DNA from: Tetragonia tetragonoides
Lineage: Eukaryota > Streptophyta > Magnoliopsida > Caryophyllales > Aizoaceae
Length of the DNA: 64,000 bases
Direction of reading: 5' to 3'
Assembly: GCA_038025085.1 (NCBI GenBank)
Contig: CM076144.1
Span: forward strand, 34,687,501 to 34,751,500
Made by a program: the position numbers and the translations under genes. Positions 11,004 to 24,300 of the stretch are shown piece by piece (positions within the stretch are counted from its first letter, which is position 1; each line of letters begins with the position of its first letter). Under the pieces are notes generated by a model. The model was not told where the DNA came from, made no database searches, and saw only the letters and a list, made by a program, of their open reading frames with translations.

Positions 11004-13306
11004 GAGGCATATTACGGGAGCAATGAGGCGTGCCACGTAAGCGAGAATTTTAATAGCGCGCCACCTAAGCGAATATAAAGACAAAATATGATTGGTGTAA
11101 AACGTTTAAGAGTCTTAGCATCCTTACCGCTGTGAAATTAGATATTGATAAACCATTAGAGTTTTATGATGATTAAAACAGGTCTTTGTCATATTTTCAA
11201 AAACATATGTAAAGTTTTTTGTACTTCTCAAAAAATAACAAAAATTATACCATCATATTCGGATCGAAAAATACTTCAGAACGAGATGCATTTATAATAT
11301 GTTTAGAACATATAAATAAGGATTTATCGGGAGAAATTAGGCGTGCCACCTAATTAAAGAGCATTAAAAAATCATTAAATACATTATTAGCGTAAATAAA
11401 AAAATCATAAAAAATAAAACAAAAAAAACTGTTTACTAGATGATAAAATGAAGAAATGGGTAACACTAAATATACTCCTAAAATTTTAGTAGCAATAGGC
11501 AACCGTATAGATAAAAGATAACCACACAAAAACGTATAGACAAATTATTAACACTCTAAGCTATAAGTACTCTAAGCTATAAGGACTCTAAGCTTCATAC
11601 TTTCGTAAGATAAACGCCCAACCCAAGCAATATAAACGGAAGTCGGAGCCTCTAGCACAGCTTACAAACCCCCCTCCACCTCCATAATTTGCTGATGACT
11701 CTGTGCTTTCCATCTTAGTTCACCCCCTGTTTCATCTCTTCTTTTGAGTTTAATATGACTATGCTTTTCTTTTCTATTTTCACTAATGTGTTTTGTTTTT
11801 AATTACTTACAGGTAATTGGCAATAATAACAAGCTTGGATACTGTTGGTAATGTTCTCTCTTAACAAGTTTGGATACTATTTGAAATCTGATGTTCTCTC
11901 TTAACTTTTTGTGATTAAAATTAGTACCTCTTTTTATCTTTGGAGTTTGGATCTCACATCAGCAGTATTAATATAGATTACTTGAAGTTATTTATTTTCC
12001 CCACATAATATATATGTACATTGCAGTTTGTAGCGTAATTGTTGGGAATAATTTGTGTTAATGGTATAGATTTTATTTTCTTTCTTTTCTAAATAGATTT
12101 GTATATTTTATTTATTTATTGGTGTGTTTTTTTTTGTTGGCAAAAAAGACACCTCCTAACGCACGGCCTCACGACTCGGTATTCCACGAATTAATTCGTG
12201 TATGTGTTCTTCAGGAGGTTTGAATCCATTACTTGATGTATAAGTTGCAACATCAACCACCTATTAAGTATTTATTGATGTATATTAATCATAATTGTAA
12301 GATGATAAAAAAATAATCTAAGGATGCAGATTAGCGAGTGAATCCTTCTATACATGGGTATCAAGGATTCTTTGTAATTTGTATATTGCTTGATGATGAA
12401 ATATTAAAAAAAAAAAATTGAAGGGATGAAATATTTACTTAATTATAGAGTAATAATCTTTTTTTCCAATGGCTCAGGCAAAATATGTGTAGCAGCAAGT
12501 GGCACGCAAAATCATGAACTCACAATATCTCGGGTACACGAGTCCTCTTTCTTATGAGGAGTTTAGGTATTTGAGGATTCAACGTTATATTTAGATTTTT
12601 CTTGAAAGATACTTTAAGAAATTAACATATGTTTATTTTCATTAAGGTTGTATATGCTGATTCGATATAGTAAATCAAGGATGTGGTGGTCGTTTACCAA
12701 CATATTGTGCCAAGATGTTTTAATGAAAACGAAAGGAAAAAAACAAAACAAAACATTGTATTAACATATATTAGTTTCGTTTTTTTCCGCTTTTCTTACT
12801 CATTTTTGTAGTTCGGTCTTCTAATATAGAAATTTGAAATATGATGTTGAGGAGAAAAATATAAATAATAAAGAAGAAGAACAAATAGAAGTTAGCAATT
12901 AAAAATAAAATAAAGATAAAAAGATAAAGTTTATATATATAAAAATAGAGTTTGATTTGTGATTAACCATTAGAGTTTTAGGAGTGTTATAACGGGTAGT
13001 CATTTTTTGAGAGCATTGAGTCGTGCCAACTAACCAAACACAATAAAATTAAAAATTTTGTAGAAGATAATGATATTAGTAGTGAAACAATGATATTATA
13101 TCAGATGACTGAAAGTGGCTTGAGGTCATAGACTTCAAAAGAATCACCAATCGACAAATAAATTATAATCATTAAATTTGATGATGATCAAAAGAAATAG
13201 TAGGAGAAAATTTATTCCAATAGATCAAACACTTTAATGAAGTTCGTAAGTGGAATCTACTACCTAGAGTACTTAAAAAGCCATATATAAAAAATAAATT
13301 TTGTCA

Positions 13307-13312
<6 letters not shown>

Positions 13313-13366
<54 letters not shown>
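13313..13366. repeat. (AT)n microsatellite
   Basis: About 54 bp of AT dinucleotides inside the Helitron-like region. Confidence 0.95.
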
Positions 13367-13373
<7 letters not shown>

Positions 13374-14326
13374 TATGTATATATACTATTGTGACTGTCG
13401 TATAGTTCGTAAGTTAGAATTTCATTTGCGTTATAACTTAAAAAGCTAGATAAATATATAAGTCCTATTGCGACTCAAATAATGCAAATGAATTGGTTGA
13501 AGGCAATGATACATTGATACTCATTTGATATAAGTATAACACAATTGGACAGCTAATTAAAATCAAAAGTCTAACTCCCACAGAAGTTGCACTACATGCT
13601 GCCATAGTTTATTAGAAAAAGGAAAACAAAAAAAAAAAAAAAAAAATCTATCCCTCTGGAATAATGACGGAATCACAACCCATAGTCACATACAAATTAC
13701 AATAATAGTTTGAGAAACAGACCAATTTCTTTTCTTTTCTTTAGTTAATAAACATTAGTATGACCAAACCATCACAAAACTTATATGAGGTAGCTTCATA
13801 CATGAAGTGTAATACTTGTGATTAGTTATGTAAGTTATGTATTATTTTTTCATATTTTTAATATAACTTTAATAGTTAATAGGTTATTAGTGAGTATTTC
13901 ACTTACCCATGCATAACACGGGCTTTAAAACTAATTTTTATTATAACTTGAATTCTTGAAACCTACTACCACTCTATAATAAATACGAGGAATGTTTATA
14001 TTGAAGAATTCTATTGTGGAGTATAACTTGAAACCTACTACTATTATACTACTACATGACAACCATAGTAGAATTGTAGTTATCGGCCTCCCTTATTTAC
14101 TTTCATCTTGAAACGGAATATGTATTAGTATAATTTATTGTTTACACATAAGCCTTTTACAATATTTCCTTACTTTTTTTTTCAAATTCATAAATTAAAT
14201 TTTCATTACATTGTTATTATTTTATAATAAATATCCCATGCATGACATGGGCACCAACTAATATAGTCGAATAAGATAAAATAATTTTCACTCCTTCTGT
14301 ATTCTCCTAATATGAGTTTAGACTTA

Positions 14327-14602
14327 GGGTCTGTTCTCCTCAACTTATTTCTGTTTATTTCAGCAAACTTCAACAAATTTCAGCAAACTTCAACAAACTT
14401 TAACAAAGTTAAATAAAGTTAAATAAAGTTAAACAAACCAATATACGAACTAGTTATAAAAAACACTTGAATCAACAAGATTCAACAAAAATAAACAAAG
14501 TTTAACAAAGTTAAATAAAGTTAAATAAAGTTCAAAGAAGTTCAACAAAAATAAATTTTCAATAATAAATATAAACGTTTTTCAGTTGGGGAGAACATAC
14601 CC
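14327..14602. mobile_element. Harbinger/Tourist-like MITE with TTA duplication
   Basis: The left end GGGTCTGTTCTCCTCAACT and the inverted right end GGGTATGTTCTCCCCAACT match at 17 of 19 positions. TTA stands directly outside both ends (14324-14326 and 14603-14605), the classic PIF/Harbinger target duplication. The 276-bp interior is a degenerate tandem array of a roughly 10-bp unit (ttcaacaaa / gttaaataaa). No ORF. Confidence 0.75.
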
Positions 14603-14605
14603 TTA

Positions 14606-15349
14606 TCCTAGTTTCTAAAAGTCCAAAGATGAGTAAAAAACGTTTTGACGAAATTCTGGATGGGACTCAAAAGGAATTTAATTTTACATCTCTTTTTTTT
14701 TGGTGGAAAATTTGATATTATTATACTACTCGTAGTAGTATGTTGTACACCTAGGCCATCAATGACGCCGAAAAAGAACAAAAAGGAATTAAGGAAGAGA
14801 GGGGATAAAATAAAAGGAAAAAAGAAAGAAAACTGCAAAATTAATGTCGAGAAAAAAAGTCTGGTGTGGGAAGGCTGATGCTACTGCTTGTGTTTCGAAG
14901 AAAATAACTCTCAAACTCATCAGTGTAGTTTTCTCTCTCTGGATGCGCTCAAATTACCTATTTGACGTTTTATCTGTAAGTTTAAATTTTGCTTATTCAG
15001 TTGACTTTTGAGCTATTAGATCAACTCATTCTTCAATTTCAAGTTTATATTTGCAGAAACTTCCGTGTATTTTTGTGTAGTTTATGGTCTAATAGACCAG
15101 AAGTGATAGAGAACGAGATGAATTTGTAGAAGCAAACCCTATACTCGATTTTGATCAATTTAAGTTTTGTGATTCTGGGATTTGATTTTTGCTGTGCAAG
15201 TTTGGATCTTCATTTTGTGAGAGTTTGGTTTAAGTTCTTATTGAGGGGGAAATTTGAGGGGTTCTAGGGTTTGAAGAAATTGGGCGATTTTGGGATTGTC
15301 GGCGTTTTTTGTACTGTGATTTATAATTAGGGATTAGGGTTTGGTTTTA
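14606..15349 (+). promoter_or_regulatory. SEC16 upstream region and probable 5' UTR
   Basis: Non-coding leader of SEC16. A GTAAGT at 14976 and a TTTGCAG ending at 15056 could delimit a small 5' UTR intron. No TATA box was convincingly placed. A pyrimidine-rich stretch (ttttctctctctgg, about 14930) may be near the transcription start. Confidence 0.4.
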
Positions 15350-18300
15350 ATGGCGTCAAATCCTCCATTTGAGTTGGAGGATCAGACGGATGAGGATTTC
15401 TTTGATAAGCTAGTTGATGATGATGATGATGATATTGTTGTTAGTGGTGGTAGCTTGAAGAGCACAGTATTGATTAAAACCCATGATGTATCTGATGGGG
15501 ATGAGTCTGACGAAGCTAAAATGTTTGCTAATTTGAGCATAAGTGAGGGTGGTGGTAATGGAGCTATTCCAAAAGAAGCTGAAGGTGGTAATGGGAATGT
15601 TGGTCAGGAAGTTGGAGTAATGGGGGGTGGTGATAATGTTAGGGAGCAGAGAGCGGAAGCAAATGAACAACCTGGGAAAGACGATGATAATGTTGGGGTA
15701 CAGAGGGTGGAAGCAAGGGAACAACCTGCTGGTGATGGGCTGGAAATTCATCCAGTAGTGTCATTAAATTCGCGTTCTTTTGACAATGGGCATGCATCTG
15801 AAGATGGGGATATGACTTCTGAGGCTACATCGGTTTTGAGGAGTGAGAGTGGTGGCTCGGGGGCTGGTGGTGTTAAGGAGGTTAATTGGAGTTTATTTAG
15901 TGACTCAGCTGAGGATGCTAGCGGTCTTGATTTCTTTAACGATTTTGGAGAAGGCGCTGTGGAGAATCTCCAGAATGAAGTCAAGACTTTTTCTGGGAAT
16001 GAAACAATCAAAAGTAATGCTACAGAAAGTTCATATAGTCATGCTGAATATGAAGGTGGGAATGTGGCCATTACTGAACAAAGTGCAAATGGGGCAGATG
16101 TGAACAGTACCCAGTACTGGGAGAGTCTCTACCCCGGATGGAAATATGATGCAAACACTGGGCAATGGTATCAATTGGATGATAGTAATCAAACTGCAAA
16201 TGGACAGGACAATTTTGCGTCTGCCCTTGGAAATGAGCAAGCAAACTTTGATGTGGGTGGAGAGAGTCAATTGGCTATTTCGGATACTCAAGCATCTCAG
16301 GTCTCATATGCACAACAAACTGCTCAATCTGCAGTTGGAACTGGAAGTCAGGTCTCCTATGCACAACAAACTGCTCAATCTACAGTGGGAACTGTAAGTC
16401 AGGTCTCCTATGCACAACAAACTGCACAATATGCACAACAAACCGAGAGTGTGTCTGGTTCTTATAATTTCTCACAACAGACCGGAGAATATCAATATCC
16501 AGCACATATGGGTTTTGATCCCCAGTACCCTGGATGGTATTATGATACAATAGCCCAAGAGTGGCGTTCATTGGAAACATATCATGGATCAGCTGAGTCA
16601 AAGAATCAGACTCATAATCAGCAGGCTCAAAATGGGTTCCTCTCTGCACCAGCCTATTCGCAAGGTAATAGCCAGAGTATCAATAATGATGCATTACATG
16701 GTCTCAGCAGTGAAACCCAAAATCAATCTTGGGCTACATCCTTCAGCGACTACAGTCTGCCTGGTACAAACACTTATGAGTCTGAAGTCGCTGTGGAGAG
16801 TAGGTCTACTGTCAGCTCTAGTGGGGGTCAGTCAAGGCAAAGCTCCTACGATTCTAGTATTTACTCAAACAGCCATGTGGGTCAGCATAAGCCCTCTGAC
16901 TCTAGAGGAATGGTAGCGTCATATGAGAAAACAAATCAGAGTTATGATAGTTCTAATTGGCTTAGTGGGTCACACAGCTTTGTTCCAACTGACAATGCTT
17001 TACAGCAGGTCAATCATTCTCCCCAGTGGGAGAAGAACGGAACAGCTCAGTACTCAAATGATTATTATGGTAGTCAAACTGCAGCTACTGTTTCCCCATC
17101 CTTATTTCCTAATGGCCACCATGTTCCATATGTACCAAACAAGGGAAGGTCTTCTGCAGGTCGCCCTCCACACGCTTTAGTCAGTTTTGGGTTCGGGGGG
17201 AAGCTTGTAGTCATGAAAGATAATTGTGCTGGTGGATTTTCATCATTTGGAAGCAAGGTATGGCCCTCCCCTTCATGCTTTTACCATTTCCTGCATACTA
17301 GGAAAGAAATAAATCAATTTTTTTTTTCATCTGCCCCCTCCCCTAATGCAGGATCCAGATGGACATCTGATTTCTGTACTTAACTTGATGGAAATCGTGG
17401 GTGTGAGCAATGGTCCTTCAGGAACTAGGGCAGGTGCTTCTAGTTATTTCCATTCTTTATGTCACCAATCCTTCCCTGGTCCTTTAGTTGGTGGGAATGC
17501 TGGAAGTAAGGAGCTCAACAAATGGATTGATGAGAGGATAGGACACTGCGATTCACTGGAGGTGGATCATGGTAAAATTGAAGCTCTGAAGTTGCTTCTT
17601 TCCTTGCTAAAAATAGCATGCCAACACTATGGAAAACTTCGTACCTTTGGGGCAGGCACTGGACTTATGGTATATGTGTTACTTCACTATCTCTTTTTGT
17701 CTATTTGCCTGTTTGGATCTTTGATATTACTCTATCCTGTGGTGCATCTGTTATGGGTTATGAAAATTTTTCCTTCTTGTTATTTCTGTATCCCCGTGGC
17801 AACTACCTGACGGTTCTCTTAGATATAATTAGAGATTAAACTATTTCCTACTTTGCTTCTCTTGGTCACTTTGTTATCTGTGGAGTAGTGTTTGCCTAAT
17901 CTCTTTATAGTTATGTAGAAAAGTCACTGCCTTTAGGTTTGGGAAATCGTAGGAGTAATCCGAGGCACATTCTTTCTCAGATGTTATTGGATTCTTCGGG
18001 GAGGGGAAGAGATGGAAACATGAGGTTTTGGTGTATATTCTAACTTGCCCCCTCGTAGATGTACTCTATTTATTCATTTTGATAGTTTATATTGATGAAC
18101 CCATGCAAAATTGTAAAACTTTATTCACAGTTCTGCAATGGGTTTGGAGTATGTTTGGGAATCGAAGACCCTTGTATAGTATTTCCTTTTTTTAATTTAA
18201 TCTTGGAGCAATGGGCCCAGGATTCTGAAATCATCAGACTGCTATTATGTAACCCTTATTTTAGTTAGGTTGTTGGAGGGTGGTTGTCCAGTTTTTCTGA

Positions 18301-21300
18301 AACTGATTACACAAGGGATATGATAAAAATAATAACAGGGGCTCACCAACTCTGCCCCTTACCTCCTGCTTCATGCCTCTTCCCCCTTGTTGTTCTGTTT
18401 GATCAAATTGGACTGCAATGGTGTGCTCTGCTCTGAGCAAGTATGCTCATCTGCTCTAACTTACTATACGCCACTAGATTGGCTCCACATACAATCAGGA
18501 ATTGTCGCTATACCTAATGATGTTGTTGAAGGTCAATGTGTTGCTGACTGGATGGTAGCTGGAAGGCATTTATTGCCCTTCTTAGTTCTTTTCCCTGCTC
18601 TCATCTCTGGAAACTCCCTAAGTAAACCAAAAATAACACCACCATGTAGTGTGGAATCTAGTCCAGAATCCAGATCACCTAATCAATAGACTGGGTCAGA
18701 CAGGATGCCAAAGTTTCAGGTTAGGTGAGGCCAGTCATATTTTAAAGTGGATTGGGTTGGGTTTTGGGTCAGGCATTGGGTGATCCTGGCTAGACCCGGC
18801 TAGTTAGAGGTTGCTTTGATTTTCATCTGTTGTCACAGGTTTGTTGTCACTGTCGCTACTCATTTGAATTACTCCTAAGTTCCAATGAGGTGGCACAATA
18901 GTTAAAAGTAAGCAGTAGTTCATACACCAATTCCTCTGGATTTAGTGGATTAATGGTCCCAGAAAATCTGATTTTTCTCTTTCCGAATGCACCATACCAC
19001 TGCAAACATTGGTTAGCCCCACAATATCTTACCCTCCTTGGACCCAAAGCCTTGATATTTAATCTCGAAGGACAATTCAATGTTCCATACAAATTCCAAA
19101 TACTCGCAACCAGAGTTTCCACACGAACGGGCAAAACAGAAACATGTGTTTATTTTTCTTCCCACTATGAAAACACATCAGGCAACAACAACACCACATC
19201 AGGAAAACGTCCATAATATAAAAGAGTAGACTCCTTCAACCTTGGTCTTCCATTTCTTCCCCGTTTTTCCGCCATAACCAAATTATTAAGACAGTAATCT
19301 TTTTTTCTCTACAACAACAACAACAACAACAACCCAGTAAGTATCCCGCCTAGGGTGGGGTCTGGGGAGGTCCAGATGTACGCAGTCTTACCCCTAACTA
19401 GTCGCCTAGAAGAGAGACTGTTTCCGAAAGTAATCTTTTTTTCTCTGTTCAGGATTATCCCTGCAATTGTACCCCCAGAAATGGTAAAAAGCTAGTGCAT
19501 CATCTAGTTGACCTGGTCTGGCCAGTGTGATGCTTTATGGGGTGGTCCATCATGGGCCCCCACAACCTGATAAGCAACTGGGACAGCTACATGGGGCTGA
19601 TCTGTATGGCTCAATCCAGCCCATTGCCCAGGCCTAGTGTAGATTCCACCTAGGCTAGAGTTTGGGAGATCAACATATGTGCATAATTACTCCTTGATGA
19701 ACCATGCAACCTATAATAGTAATGGCATGGGACTATATAAGCATGGGACTGGAATTGTAGAGATCGTGAATTTGATTGTCCTTAATCCATCATACAAGAG
19801 CTTTTCCTTTGAGACATAAGCCCTATAAGGTTTGATCAACTGTTTTAACACTTAGATGATTATATTCAGAAGCTGGTGACTTTAGGGGTTCATCAGTGAT
19901 CTGATTTGCATTCTCCATCATCTTTCGACATTTTGGGTCTATCCGGTTTAGGAGGGGGTTTTCTCGATCTATAGTGGCTTATTTATGCCTTTTATCCATG
20001 TCAGGAAAATGACCTTCCAGAATCAGCAGTTGCTAAACTCTTTGCATCTGCCAAGAAGAGTAACAGCCAGTTTGATGAGTACAGCGCAGGTACAAAGTGC
20101 TTCATGACCTTGCCTTCCGAAGCACAACTTCAGGTATGCTGGGTCTTTCTATGTTTGGATAGTGATATGCTGTTAAGATGCAAGGATTATATCAAAGACT
20201 GAAATGGATGCCTTTTCATCTTAGACAACTGCTACCGAAGTACAAAACCTTCTGGTATCTGGTAGAAAGAAAGAGGCTCTACAGCATGCTCAAGAGGGTC
20301 ACTTGTGGGAATTTGCTCTAATTCTTTCCAGAGAACTCGGTGACCAGGTTTGTCCTCTTGCCATTTGTCATATTCCTTCATATACAACCTGTGACCTTTA
20401 ATTTTAGGGAACTTGATAATTTATGGTGGAATTGGTGCAGGCTTATGCTGACACTGTGAGGCAGATGGCAGTTAGCCAACTGGTAGTAGGCTCGCCTCTA
20501 AGAACCTTGTGCCTTTTGATTGCAAAGAAGCCAGAAGAGGTTTTTTCTGCCAACGTCATGGCTGCGGGTAACATGCCTGGAGCAGTACATATGTCACCAC
20601 AATCTGCACAGGTAGCTTGTATAATCCCTACTGCTTTACAACTTTCCAAGAAAGGATTCGAAACTAGAACTGAAGCTTTCTGAGGGGGTCATGTAACCAA
20701 AAAAAGAGAAGCTTTCTGAGGGGGTCAAGAAATCGAAATGTCATATCAATGTACACCTTCCTTTCCCTTTATAGGGTATGGTAGGCGTGTTATTCCAAAT
20801 AGACCCATACTGTGACTCTGTGAGAGTCGCTCTTTTTGGGTACTTCTTTACATCATAAGAAGTGATTATAAAGTCTGGTTTAGCTTTAACACTTTAACTT
20901 TCAACTGTGTCCTGTGCTATTGATGCTTATTTAAGATATTGACGTGTAGCCCTTTTGCTGTATTGACACTCACATGCCAGTATCTGCTTTAGAATGTAGG
21001 CTATAGTATGTTGGACAATTGGGAGGAGAATTTGGCTGTAATAACTGCGAATAGAACCGAGAATGATCATCTTGTGATTGTTCATCTGGGAGACTGCCTG
21101 TGGAAAGAGAAGAATGATGTATGTGTTGCACTTTCTGCTTCAGCTATTATCATTTATTACTTTCCTCATTTCCCCTTTTTGTAATATCAACCCCCTCCCC
21201 CCTGAAAGAAAGAAAAAAAAGAAGTGAAAGAAGAGAAAGAGAAAAGGAAGAGGAAAAAGAAAAGACTATTGGCTTCATTCTCACATGAAACCAATTGTAC

Positions 21301-24300
21301 AGGTTACTGCTGCGCATATCTGCTACTTGGTTGCAGAGGCCGATTTTGAGTTGTATTCAGACAGTGCAAGATTGTGTCTTATTGGCGCGGACCACTGGAA
21401 CTTCCCTCGGACATATGCTAGTCCTGAGGCTATTCAGGTGTTAATTTGCTCCTTTTAATTCTTATATGTTTGCAAATGGCAGTCTTTATGCATGCAGCTG
21501 GACTTGTATTACTGGAGTGTTTCTATAATGCATTGACTAGGGACATACAGCTGTGCTCTCGTTTTCTTATGTCTTGTATGTCCAGTGATTAAGAGAGGGG
21601 GGGGGGGGGTCTTGATGTTTTCACTTCTTGGATCTTTCTTGACCTCTCTTGATCTAAAATTATGTTTTCAGCAGATCATATATGTTGTAATTAGTATGAT
21701 GATCGAGTAAAAGATTTTCGATTCCAAATTATCACTGATGGGAGCAATTCTTTGTCCTTTGCTCTTTGTATCTGTGTCTACTGTCTCCATCTTCCCTGTT
21801 TTGTGGGTGTTGATATTAACAAGGTCACTACTGTAAGATTTCCTCCTGGTGTTGTGTAGTAGCTAAACGCTGTTTTTTCAGTCATTTGGCCATAAGAAAA
21901 GAACAATGTTATTAAAACAGGCCCGGACCGCCCAGTTCAACCGGTTAGACCGGGAACCGGTGGTCCCAACGGTTCGATTTGCCTTTTAAAACCGTTGCAA
22001 ATTGAACCAGTGAAAACCGGCCAAAAACCGAAACCGGTGAAAAAACCGTGAACCGGCTAACCAGTTCAGCTTAAATGAATTGGGAAAATTCAAGTTTAGC
22101 GCTCCAAGGCCCAGCCCCAATACCCATACGGGTCCCATGGAACAGCCCATGAACATTCCCAATGATGCACATGCCTTTTAATAAGAATATCTGAAGTCTT
22201 TGTGCTACAAGACTTCGATGTGGGACAATTTTACTCCACCCTTTTAGTGTTTTTACCCCCTGGTTGCCTCTTATTAACTTGTTTTTATTTCTTTCTTTTT
22301 TCCAGTTAATTTGAACTTTGTCCCACCCTTTTAATAGGTTATCTAAGGGACGTCATTTGTATTTTACACAAATAAAACGTAAATTACTTCTAGTATTTAA
22401 ATTTTTTCTTCTTATTTTTTATATTTTGATTACTTAAACTTATTATTTGACTAAAAAAGTAGTCGGTTTTTAAGACCGGTTGAACCGGTCGAACCATCGA
22501 ACCAGTAGAGCGACCGGTTCAATGCCCAGTCTGGTTTTCAAAACATTGGAAAAGAGTATCATTCGTCTGTGTGATTTAAAGAAGATTGTAACTGTATTGG
22601 TATTTTATGAAGCTATCTCCTGTTGGACGGAATTTTGCTGGGATGCCTCGTAACTAGATTGACTTTAGGCTTAAAGCAGTAAGTCCTGATGAGAATGAGT
22701 GCAATTTCAGTTATTAGTAATTGTCTACTTTTTTTTTTTTTTTTTGATAAAGTGTCTACTTTTGAAGCTGTTGGATTCCAATGATAATCTAGGTGATCAT
22801 ACCTGCTGCTAGTTTATTCTTGATATATAATCTTTGCTGGTCATACTAGACACAGAAATAATCTTGGGACGTAACCTTTATATCTTTGATTGTTACCGCA
22901 GAGAACAGAGGCTTTTGAATACTCAAAAGTTCTGGGGAATTCTCAGTTTGTCTCTCTTCCGCTTCAACCATACAAACTTATCTATGCTCATATGCTTGCT
23001 GAAGTTGGGAGGGTTTCTGAGTCATTAAGGTATGTACATATTCTTCTTGTTTAACTTTTAATGATTTAACTTTGTTTGCTTAACACGCTAATTATCTCAG
23101 GTATTGTCAAGTGGTTAACAAATCTCTGAAAAGTGGGAGGTCACCAGAGTCAGACACATTAAAGCAATTGTTAACATCCCTTGAAGAGAGGATTAAGACC
23201 CACCAACAGGTTTGAGCTCAACTTCCTTTGACATAAGTTGTTTGTGGTGTTGTCCTAGCCATCTGAGTGGTAATTCTTGCATCTTACCAGAGTGGATATG
23301 CAGCGAACTTAGCTCCAGGGAAGATAGTGGGTAAATTGCTCAACCTTATTGATAGTACAGCTCATCGCGTTGTTGGTGGACTGCCTCCGCCTGCTCCATC
23401 AACAGCACAAGGTAGTTTTCAAGGCAATGAACCTCATCTATGGACGTCGGGCCCTAAAATATCAGGCAGTCAATCAACCATGGCTATGTCTTCATTAACG
23501 CCATCAGCATCCATGGAGCCCATAAGCCAATGGGCAGTAGATGGTAGAATGACAATGCCTAATCGAAGCAATTCAGAACCTGATATTGGCAGAATTCCTA
23601 GGCCGGTATGGGTTGAAGCACACTGTCTCTCCTCCCTATTTGGTCCATTCTTTGAGTATATGGCCACGTTACTTGGTTTTTTATGTGCTGACTTTGGTCC
23701 ACTTATTTTGCAACGATTTTCAAATTGCTGGTTACGTAGGATCAGAGTGGCTCAGCAAATGAAGGAACATCTTCCAGCAAGGAAGGAAAACAATCTGGCA
23801 CGACAACAACATCTCGCTTTGGCCGTTTGAACTTCGGTGCGCAGATCTTTCAAAAGACTGTTGGTTTGGTTTTGAAGCCTCGTCAAGGCCGTGAGGTAGG
23901 ATCATGCACATTAACATCTAGATTACTTCACAATATAGGATGTATGAAGTATATGTTTGTTGTCTGCTCTTAACGATTGTTTACATCTATTTTATCAAGG
24001 CTAAGTTGGGGGAAACAAATAAATTCTACTATGATGAGAAGCTAAAGAGATGGGTAGAGGAAGGTGCTGAACCACCAGCTGAAGAATCTGCCTTACCACC
24101 ACCACCACCAACTTCAGCCTTCCAAAACGGAATGCCAGATTATACTTCAAATAATGGATCATATGGTGGGCTCCATACCATGGATCATAGCCCACAATCT
24201 ACGAGTTCAGTTCCTCTTGGAAGCAGTTCTGGGATTCCAGCCATTCCGCCTAGCTCAAATCAATTTTCGGCACGTGGGCGGATGGGTGTACGATCAAGGT

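Larger units (their letters stand above)
10939..14261 (+). mobile_element. Composite Helitron-like region with two 3' ends
   Basis: The left side (TC at 10939, AT-rich start, then aaggaggcat and gcgtgccacgtaagcg) looks like the 5' end of plant Helitrons. Two candidate 3' ends follow. At 13906-13934 an imperfect hairpin CCCATG..CACGGG is followed by ..AACTAA|T. At 14235-14261 a perfect hairpin CCCATG/CATGGG is followed by ..AACTAA|T. A terminal hairpin, CTRR and insertion next to T are the diagnostic Helitron signals. The gcgtgccacctaa and cgtgccaactaac phrases recur near 11350 and 13020, so nested or sequential insertions are likely. No Rep/helicase ORF is present, so it is non-autonomous. 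The exact 5' end is uncertain because it lies against an AT microsatellite. Confidence 0.5.

Noticed and set aside
12390..12436. Possible ninth A-tailed micro-insertion (gatgaaatatt repeats)
   Set aside because: The A-run is at the wrong end of the spacer for either orientation, so it does not fit the pattern.
17346..17810. Separate 154-aa gene in SEC16
   Set aside because: It is exon 2 of SEC16 read through its donor into intron 2.
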